Source of the DNA: an uncultured Bacilli bacterium
GTDB taxonomy: Bacteria; Bacillota_I; Bacilli_A; RF39; UBA660
Length of the DNA: 7,830 bases
Direction: 5' to 3'
Assembly (NCBI GenBank): GCA_947584955.1
Contig: CANPWS010000059.1
Coordinates: 1 to 7,830, forward strand
Under the pieces are notes generated by a model that saw nothing but the letters and a program-made list of their open reading frames with translations, had not been told where the DNA came from and ran no database searches. Of the stretch, positions 1-7,437 are shown piece by piece; the stretch's first letter is position 1; each line of letters begins with the position of its first letter. The translations under genes were made by a program, and so were the position numbers.

Positions 1-51
1 AATGAAATATTTGACAAAAATAAACCTGATACATACTATAAGGAGGTATAG
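1..51 (+). CDS. capF: C-terminal end of a CapF/FnlB-type UDP-sugar reductase (partial)
   Basis: Frame 1 reads 16 residues, NEIFDKNKPDTYYKEV, then TAG at 49-51. This closely resembles, from memory, the end of the C-terminal cupin domain of the CapF/WbjC/FnlB family, where a motif like (N/A)E-(I/V/M)-FD-x-x-x-PDT-Y-x-x-EV closes the protein. The family is bifunctional: the cupin domain epimerises the 4-keto sugar and the N-terminal SDR domain reduces it with NADPH to UDP-N-acetyl-L-talosamine-type product. The next gene is a CapG/FnlC-type epimerase, the following enzyme of the same pathway, which supports the call. Only the tail is visible, so the catalytic domains cannot be checked. The Shine-Dalgarno site of the next gene lies inside these last codons, so the two genes are very probably co-transcribed. 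Confidence 0.72.
   Translation, partial: NEIFDKNKPDTYYKEV
41..46 (+). promoter_or_regulatory. Shine-Dalgarno site setting the capG start at 53
   Basis: AGGAGG, six bases before the ATG at 53. It fixes the start of the epimerase at 53 rather than at the in-frame ATG at position 2, which has no such site and lies inside the upstream reductase. The site overlaps the last codons of the upstream gene. Confidence 0.85.
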
Positions 52-52
52 A

Positions 53-1174
53 ATGAAGAAATTAAAAGTAATGATAGTCGTAGGAACAAGACCAGAAATA
101 ATAAGATTATCTGAAGTAATAAAAGCTTGTTGTAAATATTTTAATGTTGTTTTAGTACATACAGGTCAAAATTATGATTATACATTAAATGAATTATTTT
201 TTGAAGAATTAGAATTAAAAAAACCAGATTATTTCTTAAATGCACCAGGAAAACATTTAGGAGAAACAATTGGAAATATCATTTCAAAATCATATGAAAT
301 AATAAAAAAAGAGATGCCAGATGCTTTTCTAGTGTTAGGAGATACTAATAGTTGTTTAGCCGCATACTCTGCCAAAAGATTAAAGGTGCCTATTTTTCAT
401 ATGGAAGCAGGAAATAGATGCTTTGATTTTAATGTACCAGAAGAAATAAATAGAAGAGTAGTAGATCATTTAAGTGATATAAATTTAGCTTATACAGAAA
501 ATGCTAGAAGATATTTAATAAATGAAGGAATAAAAAATGATTTTTTATATGTAACAGGATCACCAATGAACGAAGTAATAACAAAAAATATGGATAAAAT
601 AAATTGTTCAAATATTTTAAAAGAATTAAATTTAACTGAAAAAAAATATTTCGTTGTAAGTGCTCATAGAGAAGAGAATATTGATAATGATGAAAACTTT
701 TTAAAATTAGTTGAATCACTAAATACTGTTGCTGAAACTTACAAAATGCCAATTATATTTTCGACTCATCCAAGAACTAGAAAAAGAATTGAAGAGATGA
801 ATATAAAATTTAATAAATTAATAAAAAATTTAGAACCATTAGGATTATTTGAATATGTATGTCTTCAAAAAAATTCATATTGTACTTTATCTGATAGTGG
901 AACAATACCAGAAGAAGCTTCAATATTAAACTTTCCAGCAGTATCAATTAGAACTAGTACAGAAAGACCAGAAGCATTAGATGCAGGAAGTATAATTTTA
1001 GGAGGAATAGATAAAGATAATATGTTAGAATCAATTGAAATAGCTGTAGATTCTAATGTTTCAGGAAGAGAAAATCCTGTTAAAGATTATACAAGTTTAA
1101 ACGTATCCATGAAAGTAGTAAATATAATACAAAGTTACTACGATATTGTAAATAAAAGAACATGGAAAAAATAA
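53..1174 (+). CDS. capG: Non-hydrolysing UDP-N-acetyl sugar 2-epimerase, CapG/FnlC type (UDP-FucNAc synthesis)
   Basis: This 373-residue cytoplasmic enzyme is full length for the WecB superfamily (GT-B-like fold). Visible motifs are GTRPE (11-15), GDTNS (96-100), MEAGNRCFD (117-125), PEEINRR (129-135), SAHREEN (203-209) and SDSGTIPEE (280-288). Asp97, Glu118, Glu131 and His205 sit where the family's catalytic residues are expected. The NRCFD stretch and the ending NVSMKVVNIIQSY are typical of the CapG/WbjD/FnlC branch, which makes UDP-N-acetyl-L-fucosamine from the talosamine epimer. WecB proper, acting on UDP-GlcNAc, usually has LRT after the EAG. The reductase tail immediately upstream supports this assignment. 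The AGGAGG at 41-46 fixes the start. A strong terminator follows, making this the last gene of its transcript. Superfamily membership is near certain; exact substrate is inferred from motifs and context. Confidence 0.88.
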   Translation: MKKLKVMIVVGTRPEIIRLSEVIKACCKYFNVVLVHTGQNYDYTLNELFFEELELKKPDYFLNAPGKHLGETIGNIISKSYEIIKKEMPDAFLVLGDTNSCLAAYSAKRLKVPIFHMEAGNRCFDFNVPEEINRRVVDHLSDINLAYTENARRYLINEGIKNDFLYVTGSPMNEVITKNMDKINCSNILKELNLTEKKYFVVSAHREENIDNDENFLKLVESLNTVAETYKMPIIFSTHPRTRKRIEEMNIKFNKLIKNLEPLGLFEYVCLQKNSYCTLSDSGTIPEEASILNFPAVSIRTSTERPEALDAGSIILGGIDKDNMLESIEIAVDSNVSGRENPVKDYTSLNVSMKVVNIIQSYYDIVNKRTWKK

Positions 1175-1214
1175 TAAACTATAAAATAAAGTAGTTATAA
1201 ATATTTAATATATT

Positions 1215-1251
1215 AAGACAGATATCTTATTTTATAGATATTTGTTTTTTT
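1215..1251 (+). terminator. Rho-independent terminator after capG
   Basis: The 5' arm at 1215-1227 (core ACAGATATCT, 1218-1227) pairs with the arm at 1236-1248 (core AGATATTTGT, 1236-1245). The only non-Watson-Crick pairs are G-T at 1221/1242 and 1217/1246. The loop is 8 bases (1228-1235), and seven Ts run from 1245 to 1251. It lies about 40 bases past the capG stop and separates it from the glycosyltransferase operon. The stem is AT-rich, as expected in this genome. Confidence 0.75.
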
Positions 1252-1284
1252 AAATAATATTTTTAAATTATTGCTTTAATTTTA

Positions 1285-1313
1285 TTTAAAAAGCTAAATT
1301 TAAGTGATATAAT
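1285..1313 (+). promoter_or_regulatory. Probable sigma-A promoter of the glycosyltransferase operon
   Basis: A perfect -10 box TATAAT (1308-1313) is preceded by an extended -10 element TGA (1305-1307). A weak -35, TTTAAA (1285-1290), lies 17 bases upstream. Transcription would begin near 1320, giving a leader of about 39 bases before the ATG at 1359. Its position just after a terminator makes it more credible than chance TATAAT matches elsewhere. Confidence 0.6.
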
Positions 1314-1358
1314 TTTAATAGTTAAGTTTATAAAAAATATAGAAAAGAAGTGAAGTAA

Positions 1359-2492
1359 ATGAAGCATATTTTTGTAGTAGGAGCCCGTGGTTATCATGCT
1401 AAATATGGAGGATGGGAAACTTTTTTATCAAATTTAGTAGATAATTATAATGATAATAATGTAATATTTCATGTAAGTAGTTTAGCTATAGATGAATCAG
1501 AAAAAGAATACCAAGTAAATAATGTAATTGTTACACCTTTTTCTATAAAAAATAAAAAATCTGCGGCAATGTTACTATGTACAATAAAAGCATTTAATTA
1601 TTATTTAAATTATATTAAAGAAAATAAAATAGAAAATGCTTATATATACATATTAGGTTTAAAATTAGCTAATAAATTAAAAATAGATAAGAAAAAAATA
1701 CAAAAATTAAAAATAACAACCATAGTAAATCCAGATGGACTTGAACATGAAAGAGCAAAATGGAACAAATTAATAAAAAAATTTTTCTTATATAGTGAAA
1801 GATCAATGCTAAATAATTGTGATATAATAATATGTGATGCTAAAGGAATAAAAAACTATATTGATAATAAATATCCAAAATTAAAAAATAAAACAAAATA
1901 TATTGCATATGGTGCTAAAAAAGTTAATATAGAAAATATAGATGAAAATAAAATATTAAAAAAATATGATTTAGAGAAAGATAATTATCTATTAATGGTA
2001 GGAAGGTTTGTACCAGAAAATAATTATGAAATGGTTATAAAAGCATTTTTAAATTCTAAAATAAACAAAAAATTAATTATTGTTTCCAATATATCATCAA
2101 GTAATTATTACAATGAATTAGTAGAAAAATTAAAGATAAAAGATAATAAAAATATAGTATTTATAGATGGTATATATAATCAAGAACAATTAGCAGTAAT
2201 AAGAAAAAATGCCTATTTATATATACATGGCCATTCAGTCGGAGGAACTAATCCATCACTTCTTGAAGCTCTTTCTTTAACAAAATTAAACATTTTATAT
2301 GATGTTTGTTTTAATAAAGATGTAGGAAAAGATGCATGTTTATATTTTAATAATGAAGAAGCATTAACAAATATACTTGATAATACAACAAAATATGATA
2401 GAATAAAATTAGGAAAAATGTGTAAAGAAATAATAAATAATAATTTTACATGGGAAATAATTATAGAAAAATATAAGCAAATCTTTAAGTAA
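1359..2492 (+). CDS. GT4-family glycosyltransferase, DUF1972/Cps2T-like
   Basis: This 377-residue cytoplasmic glycosyltransferase has a GT-B layout. The N-terminal DUF1972 half carries GARGYHAKYGGWETF (8-22), the acceptor-side glycine-rich signature of the family, and NPDGLEHERAKW (124-135). The C-terminal nucleotide-sugar half shows VGRFVPENN (214-222) and HGHSVGGTNPSLLEAL (290-305), the family's donor-binding loop with its conserved glutamate (303). Characterised relatives such as Cps2T/WchF add rhamnose to a lipid-linked capsule precursor. Whether this protein uses rhamnose, FucNAc or another donor cannot be told; no dTDP-rhamnose genes are in the window. Length is normal and the frame is intact. 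The ribosome site (GAAGTGAAG, just upstream) is weak. It is the first gene after the promoter at 1285-1313. It would act early on the undecaprenyl-linked sugar made by the TagO/WecA enzyme. Confidence 0.85.
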   Translation: MKHIFVVGARGYHAKYGGWETFLSNLVDNYNDNNVIFHVSSLAIDESEKEYQVNNVIVTPFSIKNKKSAAMLLCTIKAFNYYLNYIKENKIENAYIYILGLKLANKLKIDKKKIQKLKITTIVNPDGLEHERAKWNKLIKKFFLYSERSMLNNCDIIICDAKGIKNYIDNKYPKLKNKTKYIAYGAKKVNIENIDENKILKKYDLEKDNYLLMVGRFVPENNYEMVIKAFLNSKINKKLIIVSNISSSNYYNELVEKLKIKDNKNIVFIDGIYNQEQLAVIRKNAYLYIHGHSVGGTNPSLLEALSLTKLNILYDVCFNKDVGKDACLYFNNEEALTNILDNTTKYDRIKLGKMCKEIINNNFTWEIIIEKYKQIFK

Positions 2493-2620
2493 GATATGAA
2501 CAACATTAAAATTTTATTTTCTATACAAAATTAAAATAATATATAAAAAGAAAGCATTTAAATAAAACTTATAATAATATAATTATAAATGTTATTTAAC
2601 TCTGAAGGGAGAATATAAAA

Positions 2621-4438
2621 ATGAAAGAAGAATCTTTTATAAGAAAAATTTTTAACAAAGTTGAAAAAATAATTATATTAATAAAAAAGTCAATCTACTT
2701 TGCATGGCATAGACATCATTTTCTAATACCTCCTAGTGCAATGAAACGCTATATAAAATCATTTTTTGTTGTATTAAAAAGGGGAAATAGTTTTTCAAAT
2801 CTTTATACTAGTCAAAAAGCTTATTTAAAATGGTTAGAAGAAAATAAAGAAGAAATAGAATATAAAAAATTTAAATATAATCCACTTATGTCATTTATAG
2901 TTCCTGTTTATAATGCACCAAAAAGTCTACTTACTGAATGTATAGATTCGTTACTTAGTCAAAGCTATGAGAACTTTGAAATATGTATTTGTGATGATAA
3001 ATCTACAAATGAAGAAACTTTAAAAGTATTAAAAGAATATGAAAAAAATGATAAAATAAAAGTTGTATACAGAAAAGAAAATGGTATGATATCAAAAGCT
3101 AGTAATGATGCAGTAAAGATAGCTAAAGGTGAATTTATAGTTTTAGTAGATAATGATGATGTGATAGAAAAAGATGCTTTATATTATATTGTTGAAGCTT
3201 TGAATAAAGATAAAAAATTAGATTTAATTTATACTGATGAAGATAAATTAGATTATAATGGTAAAAGAATGGAACCACATTTTAAGCCTGATTATTCACC
3301 CGATACTTTCAAATGCTTAAATTATATCTGTCATCTTACAACAATTAGAAAGAAAGTTTTTGATAAAATTGGTGGCTTTAGAAGTGAGTATGATGGATCT
3401 CAAGATTATGATTTATTCTTAAGAGTTGAAGATGTAACAAATAATATTTATCATATACCTAAAATATTATATCATTGGAGACAAACTAAATCATCTACAG
3501 CAGGTTATTTAGGAAATAAATCATATTCTTATATTGCAGGAAAGAAAGCTTTAGAAGATACTTTTAAAAGAAGAGGTATAGAAGCAGAAGTTTATGATAA
3601 TTCTAAAGTAACTGCCTATTTAGTACGATATCATCATAATAATCCTAAAGTATCTATAATAATACCAATTAAAGATAAGGCAGAAATAACAAAAGTATGT
3701 TTAGAATCATTATATAATAAGCAAAATTATAAAAATTTTGAAATAATTATAATAGATAATGGAAGCAAATTAAAAGAAACTACTGATATGCTTAAATATT
3801 ATCAAGAAAAATATGATAATTTTATTGTTAAAAGATTAGAATGTGAATTTAATTATTCTTATTTAAATAATGAAGGGGTTAAAATAGCTAAAGGAGATTA
3901 TTTATTATTTTTAAATAATGATACAGAGGTTTTAAATAAAGATTTTATATCAGAAATGGTCGGATATGCTAGTCAAGAGCATGTTGGATGTGTTGGAATA
4001 AAACTTCTTTATAAAGATAAAAAAGTACAGCATGCAGGAGTTGTACTTGGTTATGGTGGAGTAGCAGGACATATATATGTACCATATAGTAATCAAGATG
4101 TTGGACTATTTGGAAGGCTTGTTATGCCATATAATTATTCTGCAGTTACTGCAGCATGTATGATGATTAAAAAAAGTAAATTCAAAGAAACAAAAGGTTT
4201 TGATGAAAAATTAAAAGTAGCATTAAATGATGTCGATTTATGCTTACAAGTATTAGAAAAAGGATATTATAATGTATGCTTATCAAATATTGAGATGTAT
4301 CATTATGAATCACGTTCAAGAGGATATGAAGTAACTAAAGAAAAACAAGAGAGATTTACTAAAGAAATAGATTATATGAAAAATAAATGGAAAGATAAAA
4401 TTTTAGATGATAAATATTTTAGTAAAAATAATTTTTAA
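2621..4438 (+). CDS. Glycosyltransferase with two tandem GT2 (GT-A) domains
   Basis: This 605-residue protein holds two complete GT2 domains. The first (about 91-295) has FIVPVYN (92-98), CDDKS (124-128), DNDD as the DxD-type metal/nucleotide site (177-180), QDYD (261-264) and HWR (285-287). The second (about 344-565) has SIIIPIKDK (345-353), IDNGS (378-382), LNNDTEV as its DxD equivalent (431-437), NDVDLCLQ (536-543) and HYES (561-564). Both appear to keep their donor sites, so the protein may add two sugars or build a repeating disaccharide. The first 90 residues are basic and aromatic, with one hydrophobic stretch (about 16-28) that may bind the membrane surface. The layout is common in capsule and rhamnan-type clusters; the sugars cannot be deduced. 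GGGAG at 2607-2611 supports the ATG at 2621. The 128 bases before the gene hold no clear terminator, so read-through from the preceding gene is likely. Confidence 0.88.
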   Translation: MKEESFIRKIFNKVEKIIILIKKSIYFAWHRHHFLIPPSAMKRYIKSFFVVLKRGNSFSNLYTSQKAYLKWLEENKEEIEYKKFKYNPLMSFIVPVYNAPKSLLTECIDSLLSQSYENFEICICDDKSTNEETLKVLKEYEKNDKIKVVYRKENGMISKASNDAVKIAKGEFIVLVDNDDVIEKDALYYIVEALNKDKKLDLIYTDEDKLDYNGKRMEPHFKPDYSPDTFKCLNYICHLTTIRKKVFDKIGGFRSEYDGSQDYDLFLRVEDVTNNIYHIPKILYHWRQTKSSTAGYLGNKSYSYIAGKKALEDTFKRRGIEAEVYDNSKVTAYLVRYHHNNPKVSIIIPIKDKAEITKVCLESLYNKQNYKNFEIIIIDNGSKLKETTDMLKYYQEKYDNFIVKRLECEFNYSYLNNEGVKIAKGDYLLFLNNDTEVLNKDFISEMVGYASQEHVGCVGIKLLYKDKKVQHAGVVLGYGGVAGHIYVPYSNQDVGLFGRLVMPYNYSAVTAACMMIKKSKFKETKGFDEKLKVALNDVDLCLQVLEKGYYNVCLSNIEMYHYESRSRGYEVTKEKQERFTKEIDYMKNKWKDKILDDKYFSKNNF

Positions 4439-4466
4439 TATAATTTTTGAAAGGAAGTAAATAATT

Positions 4467-5744
4467 GTGAGTTCTAAAAGTTTAAAATTAAATAAAAATC
4501 ATAAAAAAGGTAAGAAAAAATTAATAATATTAATAGGTGTAATAATATTAATTTTATTACTTTTAACATTAGGCTTTATTATGTATCGTGATAAACAAGA
4601 AAAAATTAAATTAGAAGAAAAATTAAAAGAAGAAAAATACTTACAAACAGTAAAAGATAATTATAATACATACATGGTAGTTAATAAAGAAGCAACTTTA
4701 TATAATAAAAAATATGAAGAAGCAGGAAAAGTAAGTAAAGGGGTAGAATTAACTTTAGACGCGTCCGAAGATTATTATAAAGATGGTTATTATAAACTTA
4801 AAAATTATGATTTATATTTAAAATATGATACATTAGATAAATCAGAAGAGAAAGTATATGATACAAGATATAAAAATTATATAGAATTTAATAAAAATAT
4901 TGTAACTGATAATAATACAAAACTTTACATTGATGAAAATACTTATTATATAATAAACGATAATTTAGAATTACCTGTTATAATTGATGAAGATGATAAG
5001 TATTATGTATCTTTTGATGATAAATTAGTATATGTTTTAAAAGATGAGGCAACAGTAAAAGAAAGCGATAGTGTAAAAGAAATTGCCACAGAAATAGCAG
5101 TATTAAATTATCATTTCGTTATAAACTTAGAAGCAGGTGAAGGACCACTTTGTGAGCCTTCTTCAATATGTCATACTGATTCGCAATTTGATTCACATGT
5201 AAAATACATGACTGAAAATAATTTCTATACTATAACAATGAAAGAACTAGAAATGTTTATTGATGGTAAGATAAATTTACCTAAAAAATCAGTAGCAATT
5301 ACTATAGACGATGGATGGTTTGTAGCAAGATCAAAAGCAATATTAGAAAAATATAATGCTATGGGTACTTTATTTTTAATAGGTTCTTTAGCACCAGTTA
5401 GTGATTATCTTTCTCCTAATTTAGAAGTACATTCTCATACATGGAATTTACATTTCGTAAGTAATTGTAGTGAAGGTCGTTCTCCACTTTTGTGTTATGA
5501 TAAAAATAAAATAGTAGAAGATTTAAAACAAAGTAGAGAAAGCTTAAATAATACTCCATATTTTTGTTATCCGTTTTATGATTACAATAATAATGCCATA
5601 GAAGCACTTAAAGAAGCAGGATTTACAATGGCTTTAGCAGGAGGAAATCAAAAAGTAAAAAAAGGAGTAGATAAATATAAAGTACCTAGATATGTTGTAT
5701 ATAATACAACTACAGTAAAAGAAATAGAAAATATGATTAATTAA
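4467..5744 (+). CDS. Membrane-anchored NodB-type polysaccharide deacetylase with SH3-like N-terminal region
   Basis: This 425-residue protein begins at GTG, with AAGGAAG at 4451-4457 as ribosome site; the first in-frame ATG is inside the membrane helix and cannot be the start. A lysine-rich N-terminus (8-18) precedes one transmembrane helix (19-40). A charged, probably coiled segment (41-66) follows, then two beta-rich segments resembling SH3-type wall-binding modules (about 69-123 and 138-195). The NodB domain runs from about 211. It shows LNYHF (213-217), TIDDGW (279-284; Asp281 base and Asp282 metal ligand by family rule), SHTWNLH (323-329; His324 and His329) and YPFYDYN (368-374). Such enzymes de-N-acetylate GlcNAc-type polymers or peptidoglycan outside the membrane. 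Five cysteines (229, 235, 334, 343, 367) lie in the outside domain, unusual for a Gram-positive exported protein. The gene is 28 bases after the tandem glycosyltransferase, so it probably shares its mRNA. The natural substrate is not known. Confidence 0.85.
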   Translation: MSSKSLKLNKNHKKGKKKLIILIGVIILILLLLTLGFIMYRDKQEKIKLEEKLKEEKYLQTVKDNYNTYMVVNKEATLYNKKYEEAGKVSKGVELTLDASEDYYKDGYYKLKNYDLYLKYDTLDKSEEKVYDTRYKNYIEFNKNIVTDNNTKLYIDENTYYIINDNLELPVIIDEDDKYYVSFDDKLVYVLKDEATVKESDSVKEIATEIAVLNYHFVINLEAGEGPLCEPSSICHTDSQFDSHVKYMTENNFYTITMKELEMFIDGKINLPKKSVAITIDDGWFVARSKAILEKYNAMGTLFLIGSLAPVSDYLSPNLEVHSHTWNLHFVSNCSEGRSPLLCYDKNKIVEDLKQSRESLNNTPYFCYPFYDYNNNAIEALKEAGFTMALAGGNQKVKKGVDKYKVPRYVVYNTTTVKEIENMIN

Positions 5745-5774
5745 AAAATAAGCATGTAGTATGGTGGTGATTTA

Positions 5775-6284
5775 ATGCTTAATATATATCAATTTAATAA
5801 TGTAATTTATAATGGTAATATAAATAGAGATTTTTATTTATTTGTTCTTAAAGATAATTTTCTTTTAATAAGATATTTATTTTATAATATATATAATTAT
5901 ATATTATCAAAACTATTTAAGAAATATAAAAATAGATATGAAAAAAATAGATATAAATATTTTAAAGATATCCCTGATTTAGAAGAGACAATTATTAGAT
6001 TTTATGAAAGAAATAAATATAATTCTTTACCAAATAAAGCAAATGTTGTAATAGATAGAGTTCCTAGTATATTAATAGAAAAAAAGATAGCTGATAAAAT
6101 AATTTCTTATGAATTAAATAGTGATTGTGAAGTAGAATTAACTGCATATGAAAAAGCTGTGAAAAAAGAAACAAAGGCTACAAATCTTTATATAAGAAAA
6201 AAAGATGAACTAAAAAATATTGATGCAAAAAAAGTCTTTATAGTTAAAAATAATAAATTTAAATATTTAGAACAAAATAGATAA
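5775..6284 (+). CDS. HAD-superfamily (subclass IB) phosphatase-like protein lacking catalytic residues; probable pseudoenzyme
   Basis: The 169-residue product is translated from ATG 5775 behind GGTGGTGA (5763-5770), 30 bases past the deacetylase gene. No domain is intact enough for a certain call. Its order matches, from memory, small HAD-IB phosphatases beginning YDFDKTIYDGDST. Here the same place reads YQFNNVIYNGNIN (5-17), so the nucleophile Asp becomes Gln and the acid/base Asp becomes Asn. The second-motif region reads VVIDRVPSILI (91-101) where family members have V-I-S-A-S-P-E, losing the Ser. The region matching the acidic fourth motif reads YIRKKDEL (139-146) instead of a YSDSxxDLP-type sequence, followed by a well-kept KKVFIVKNNKFK end (152-163). 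The helical middle is basic and rich in Lys/Tyr/Asn, with an aromatic stretch at 20-48. It would not be a working phosphatase; a scaffold or regulatory role is speculation. It could also be an unrelated hypothetical protein. Confidence 0.55.
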   Translation: MLNIYQFNNVIYNGNINRDFYLFVLKDNFLLIRYLFYNIYNYILSKLFKKYKNRYEKNRYKYFKDIPDLEETIIRFYERNKYNSLPNKANVVIDRVPSILIEKKIADKIISYELNSDCEVELTAYEKAVKKETKATNLYIRKKDELKNIDAKKVFIVKNNKFKYLEQNR

Positions 6285-6296
6285 TATCAAGATTAT

Positions 6297-6325
6297 TTGC
6301 TTAAATATGAAATTTATTATATAAT
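6297..6325 (+). promoter_or_regulatory. Possible internal promoter for the tagO-like gene
   Basis: TTGCTT (6297-6302; three of six matches to the -35 consensus) and a perfect TATAAT (6320-6325) are spaced 17 bases apart in the gap between the HAD-like gene and the transferase gene. Transcription would start near 6332, about 15 bases before the ATG at 6347, just long enough to include the ribosome site. TATAAT is frequent by chance in such AT-rich DNA, so this is tentative. Confidence 0.4.
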
Positions 6326-6336
6326 AATAGACTCGT

Positions 6337-6342
6337 GAGGTG
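6337..6342 (+). promoter_or_regulatory. Shine-Dalgarno site setting the start at 6347
   Basis: GAGGTG lies four bases before ATG 6347. An in-frame GTG at 6335 would add four residues (MRCN), but it overlaps this ribosome site and has none of its own. The ATG is therefore preferred. Confidence 0.7.
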
Positions 6343-6346
6343 TAAT

Positions 6347-7399
6347 ATGAGTATAAATAGAATATTATTAATAGTAGGAGTTACATTTCTTTTTACAGCT
6401 ATATTTATTCCAATAGTAGCGCGTATTGCTAATTATTTAGGAGTATTAGATATTCCTAATGAAAGAAAAGTTCATAAAAAGCCAATTCCTAGATTAGGTG
6501 GTGTAGGAATATATGCAGGTTTTTTACTTGGTTATATGCTTTTTAGTGAACAATCATTACAGATGAATGCTATTTTAATAGGTAGTATTATTATCGTAAT
6601 AACGGGAATATTTGATGATTTTAAGCCTATACCAGCAAAATATAAATTTTTAGGACAGTTAGCAGGTGCAGCAGTAATTCCATTATATGGAGGAATAGTA
6701 TTAAAAGATATATCAGCTTTTGGTATATATATAGATTTTGGAATTTTTGCTTATCCTGTAACTATAATATTTATTGTAGGAATAATTAATTGTATAAATT
6801 TAATAGATGGATTAGATGGATTATCCGCAGGAATTTCCTCTATATATTTTATTACAATTGGAGTAATAGCAATATTACTTCATAATTCATCAGGTTTAGA
6901 TGTAGTTTTAACCTTTATTATGTTAGGTAGTACTTTAGGATACTTACTACATAATTTTCATCCCGCTAAAATATTTATGGGTGATTCTGGGAGTATGTTT
7001 TTAGGTTATATAATTGCTGTAATAGCATTATTAGGTTTTAAAAACGTAACGTTAACTTCATTTGTTGTACCAATATTATTATTAGCAATACCAATTTTAG
7101 ATACATTATTTGCAATAATAAGAAGAACAATACATCATCAAAAAATAATAACGCCAGATAAATCTCACTTACATCATCAATTATTAAATTTAAAATTTTC
7201 AGAAAGAAAAACAGTTATTATTATTTATTTAGTAGATATACTATTTGCGTTTGCATCAGTAATATATGCACTTGGTTATAAAATGCTTGGTACTAATCTT
7301 TATGGAATAATTATATATATTATTTTATTTATATTAACTATAACATTAATCTTTAAAACAGATATTATATGGGATCGAAAAAGTAAAAAGAATAAATAA
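6347..7399 (+). CDS. tagO: Undecaprenyl-phosphate sugar-1-phosphate transferase, TagO/WecA type
   Basis: This 350-residue polytopic membrane protein of the MraY/WecA superfamily transfers a sugar-1-phosphate, usually GlcNAc-1-P, from UDP to undecaprenyl phosphate. That is the first membrane step of wall teichoic acid or polysaccharide synthesis. About ten hydrophobic segments are visible. Family motifs are DIPNERKVHKKPIPRLGG (35-52), FDD (89-91; Asp90 and Asp91, Mg-binding), NLIDGLDGL (151-159), HPAKIFMGDSGS (205-216; Asp213) and the WecA/TagO histidine motif in DKSHLHH (271-277). That HxHH motif and the lack of MraY-specific sequence argue for the TagO/WecA branch. It is the last plus-strand gene, 62 bases after the HAD-like gene and followed by a terminator; it may be read from the operon and from the promoter at 6297-6325. 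It would provide the lipid-linked first sugar for the glycosyltransferases upstream, or for teichoic acid made elsewhere. Substrate is inferred. Confidence 0.9.
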   Translation: MSINRILLIVGVTFLFTAIFIPIVARIANYLGVLDIPNERKVHKKPIPRLGGVGIYAGFLLGYMLFSEQSLQMNAILIGSIIIVITGIFDDFKPIPAKYKFLGQLAGAAVIPLYGGIVLKDISAFGIYIDFGIFAYPVTIIFIVGIINCINLIDGLDGLSAGISSIYFITIGVIAILLHNSSGLDVVLTFIMLGSTLGYLLHNFHPAKIFMGDSGSMFLGYIIAVIALLGFKNVTLTSFVVPILLLAIPILDTLFAIIRRTIHHQKIITPDKSHLHHQLLNLKFSERKTVIIIYLVDILFAFASVIYALGYKMLGTNLYGIIIYIILFILTITLIFKTDIIWDRKSKKNK

Positions 7400-7437
7400 T
7401 AGCTAAGTTTTATAAAATAAAATTTAACGTATATTTT

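Noticed and set aside
2..52. In-frame upstream start (ATG at 2) that would lengthen the epimerase by 17 residues
   Set aside because: The added residues do not match the family, lack a ribosome site and overlap the reductase tail in another frame. AGGAGG at 41-46 serves the ATG at 53.
504..752. Minus-strand open frame of 82 codons
   Set aside because: Lies fully inside the epimerase gene; low-complexity Leu/Phe/Tyr product with no recognisable motif.
2213..2506. Minus-strand open frame of 97 codons
   Set aside because: Shadow of the DUF1972 glycosyltransferase, which has clear family motifs on the plus strand.
2493..2620. Possible terminator or promoter before the tandem glycosyltransferase
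   Set aside because: Only short all-A/T pairings without a T run, and TATAAT matches (2570-2575, 2578-2583) without a fitting -35. Such matches are expected by chance at this base composition.
5416..5607. Minus-strand open frame of 63 codons
   Set aside because: Overlaps the NodB catalytic region and has no ribosome site or motif.
6335..6346. GTG start four codons upstream of the tagO-like gene
   Set aside because: The GTG overlaps the GAGGTG ribosome site used by the ATG at 6347.
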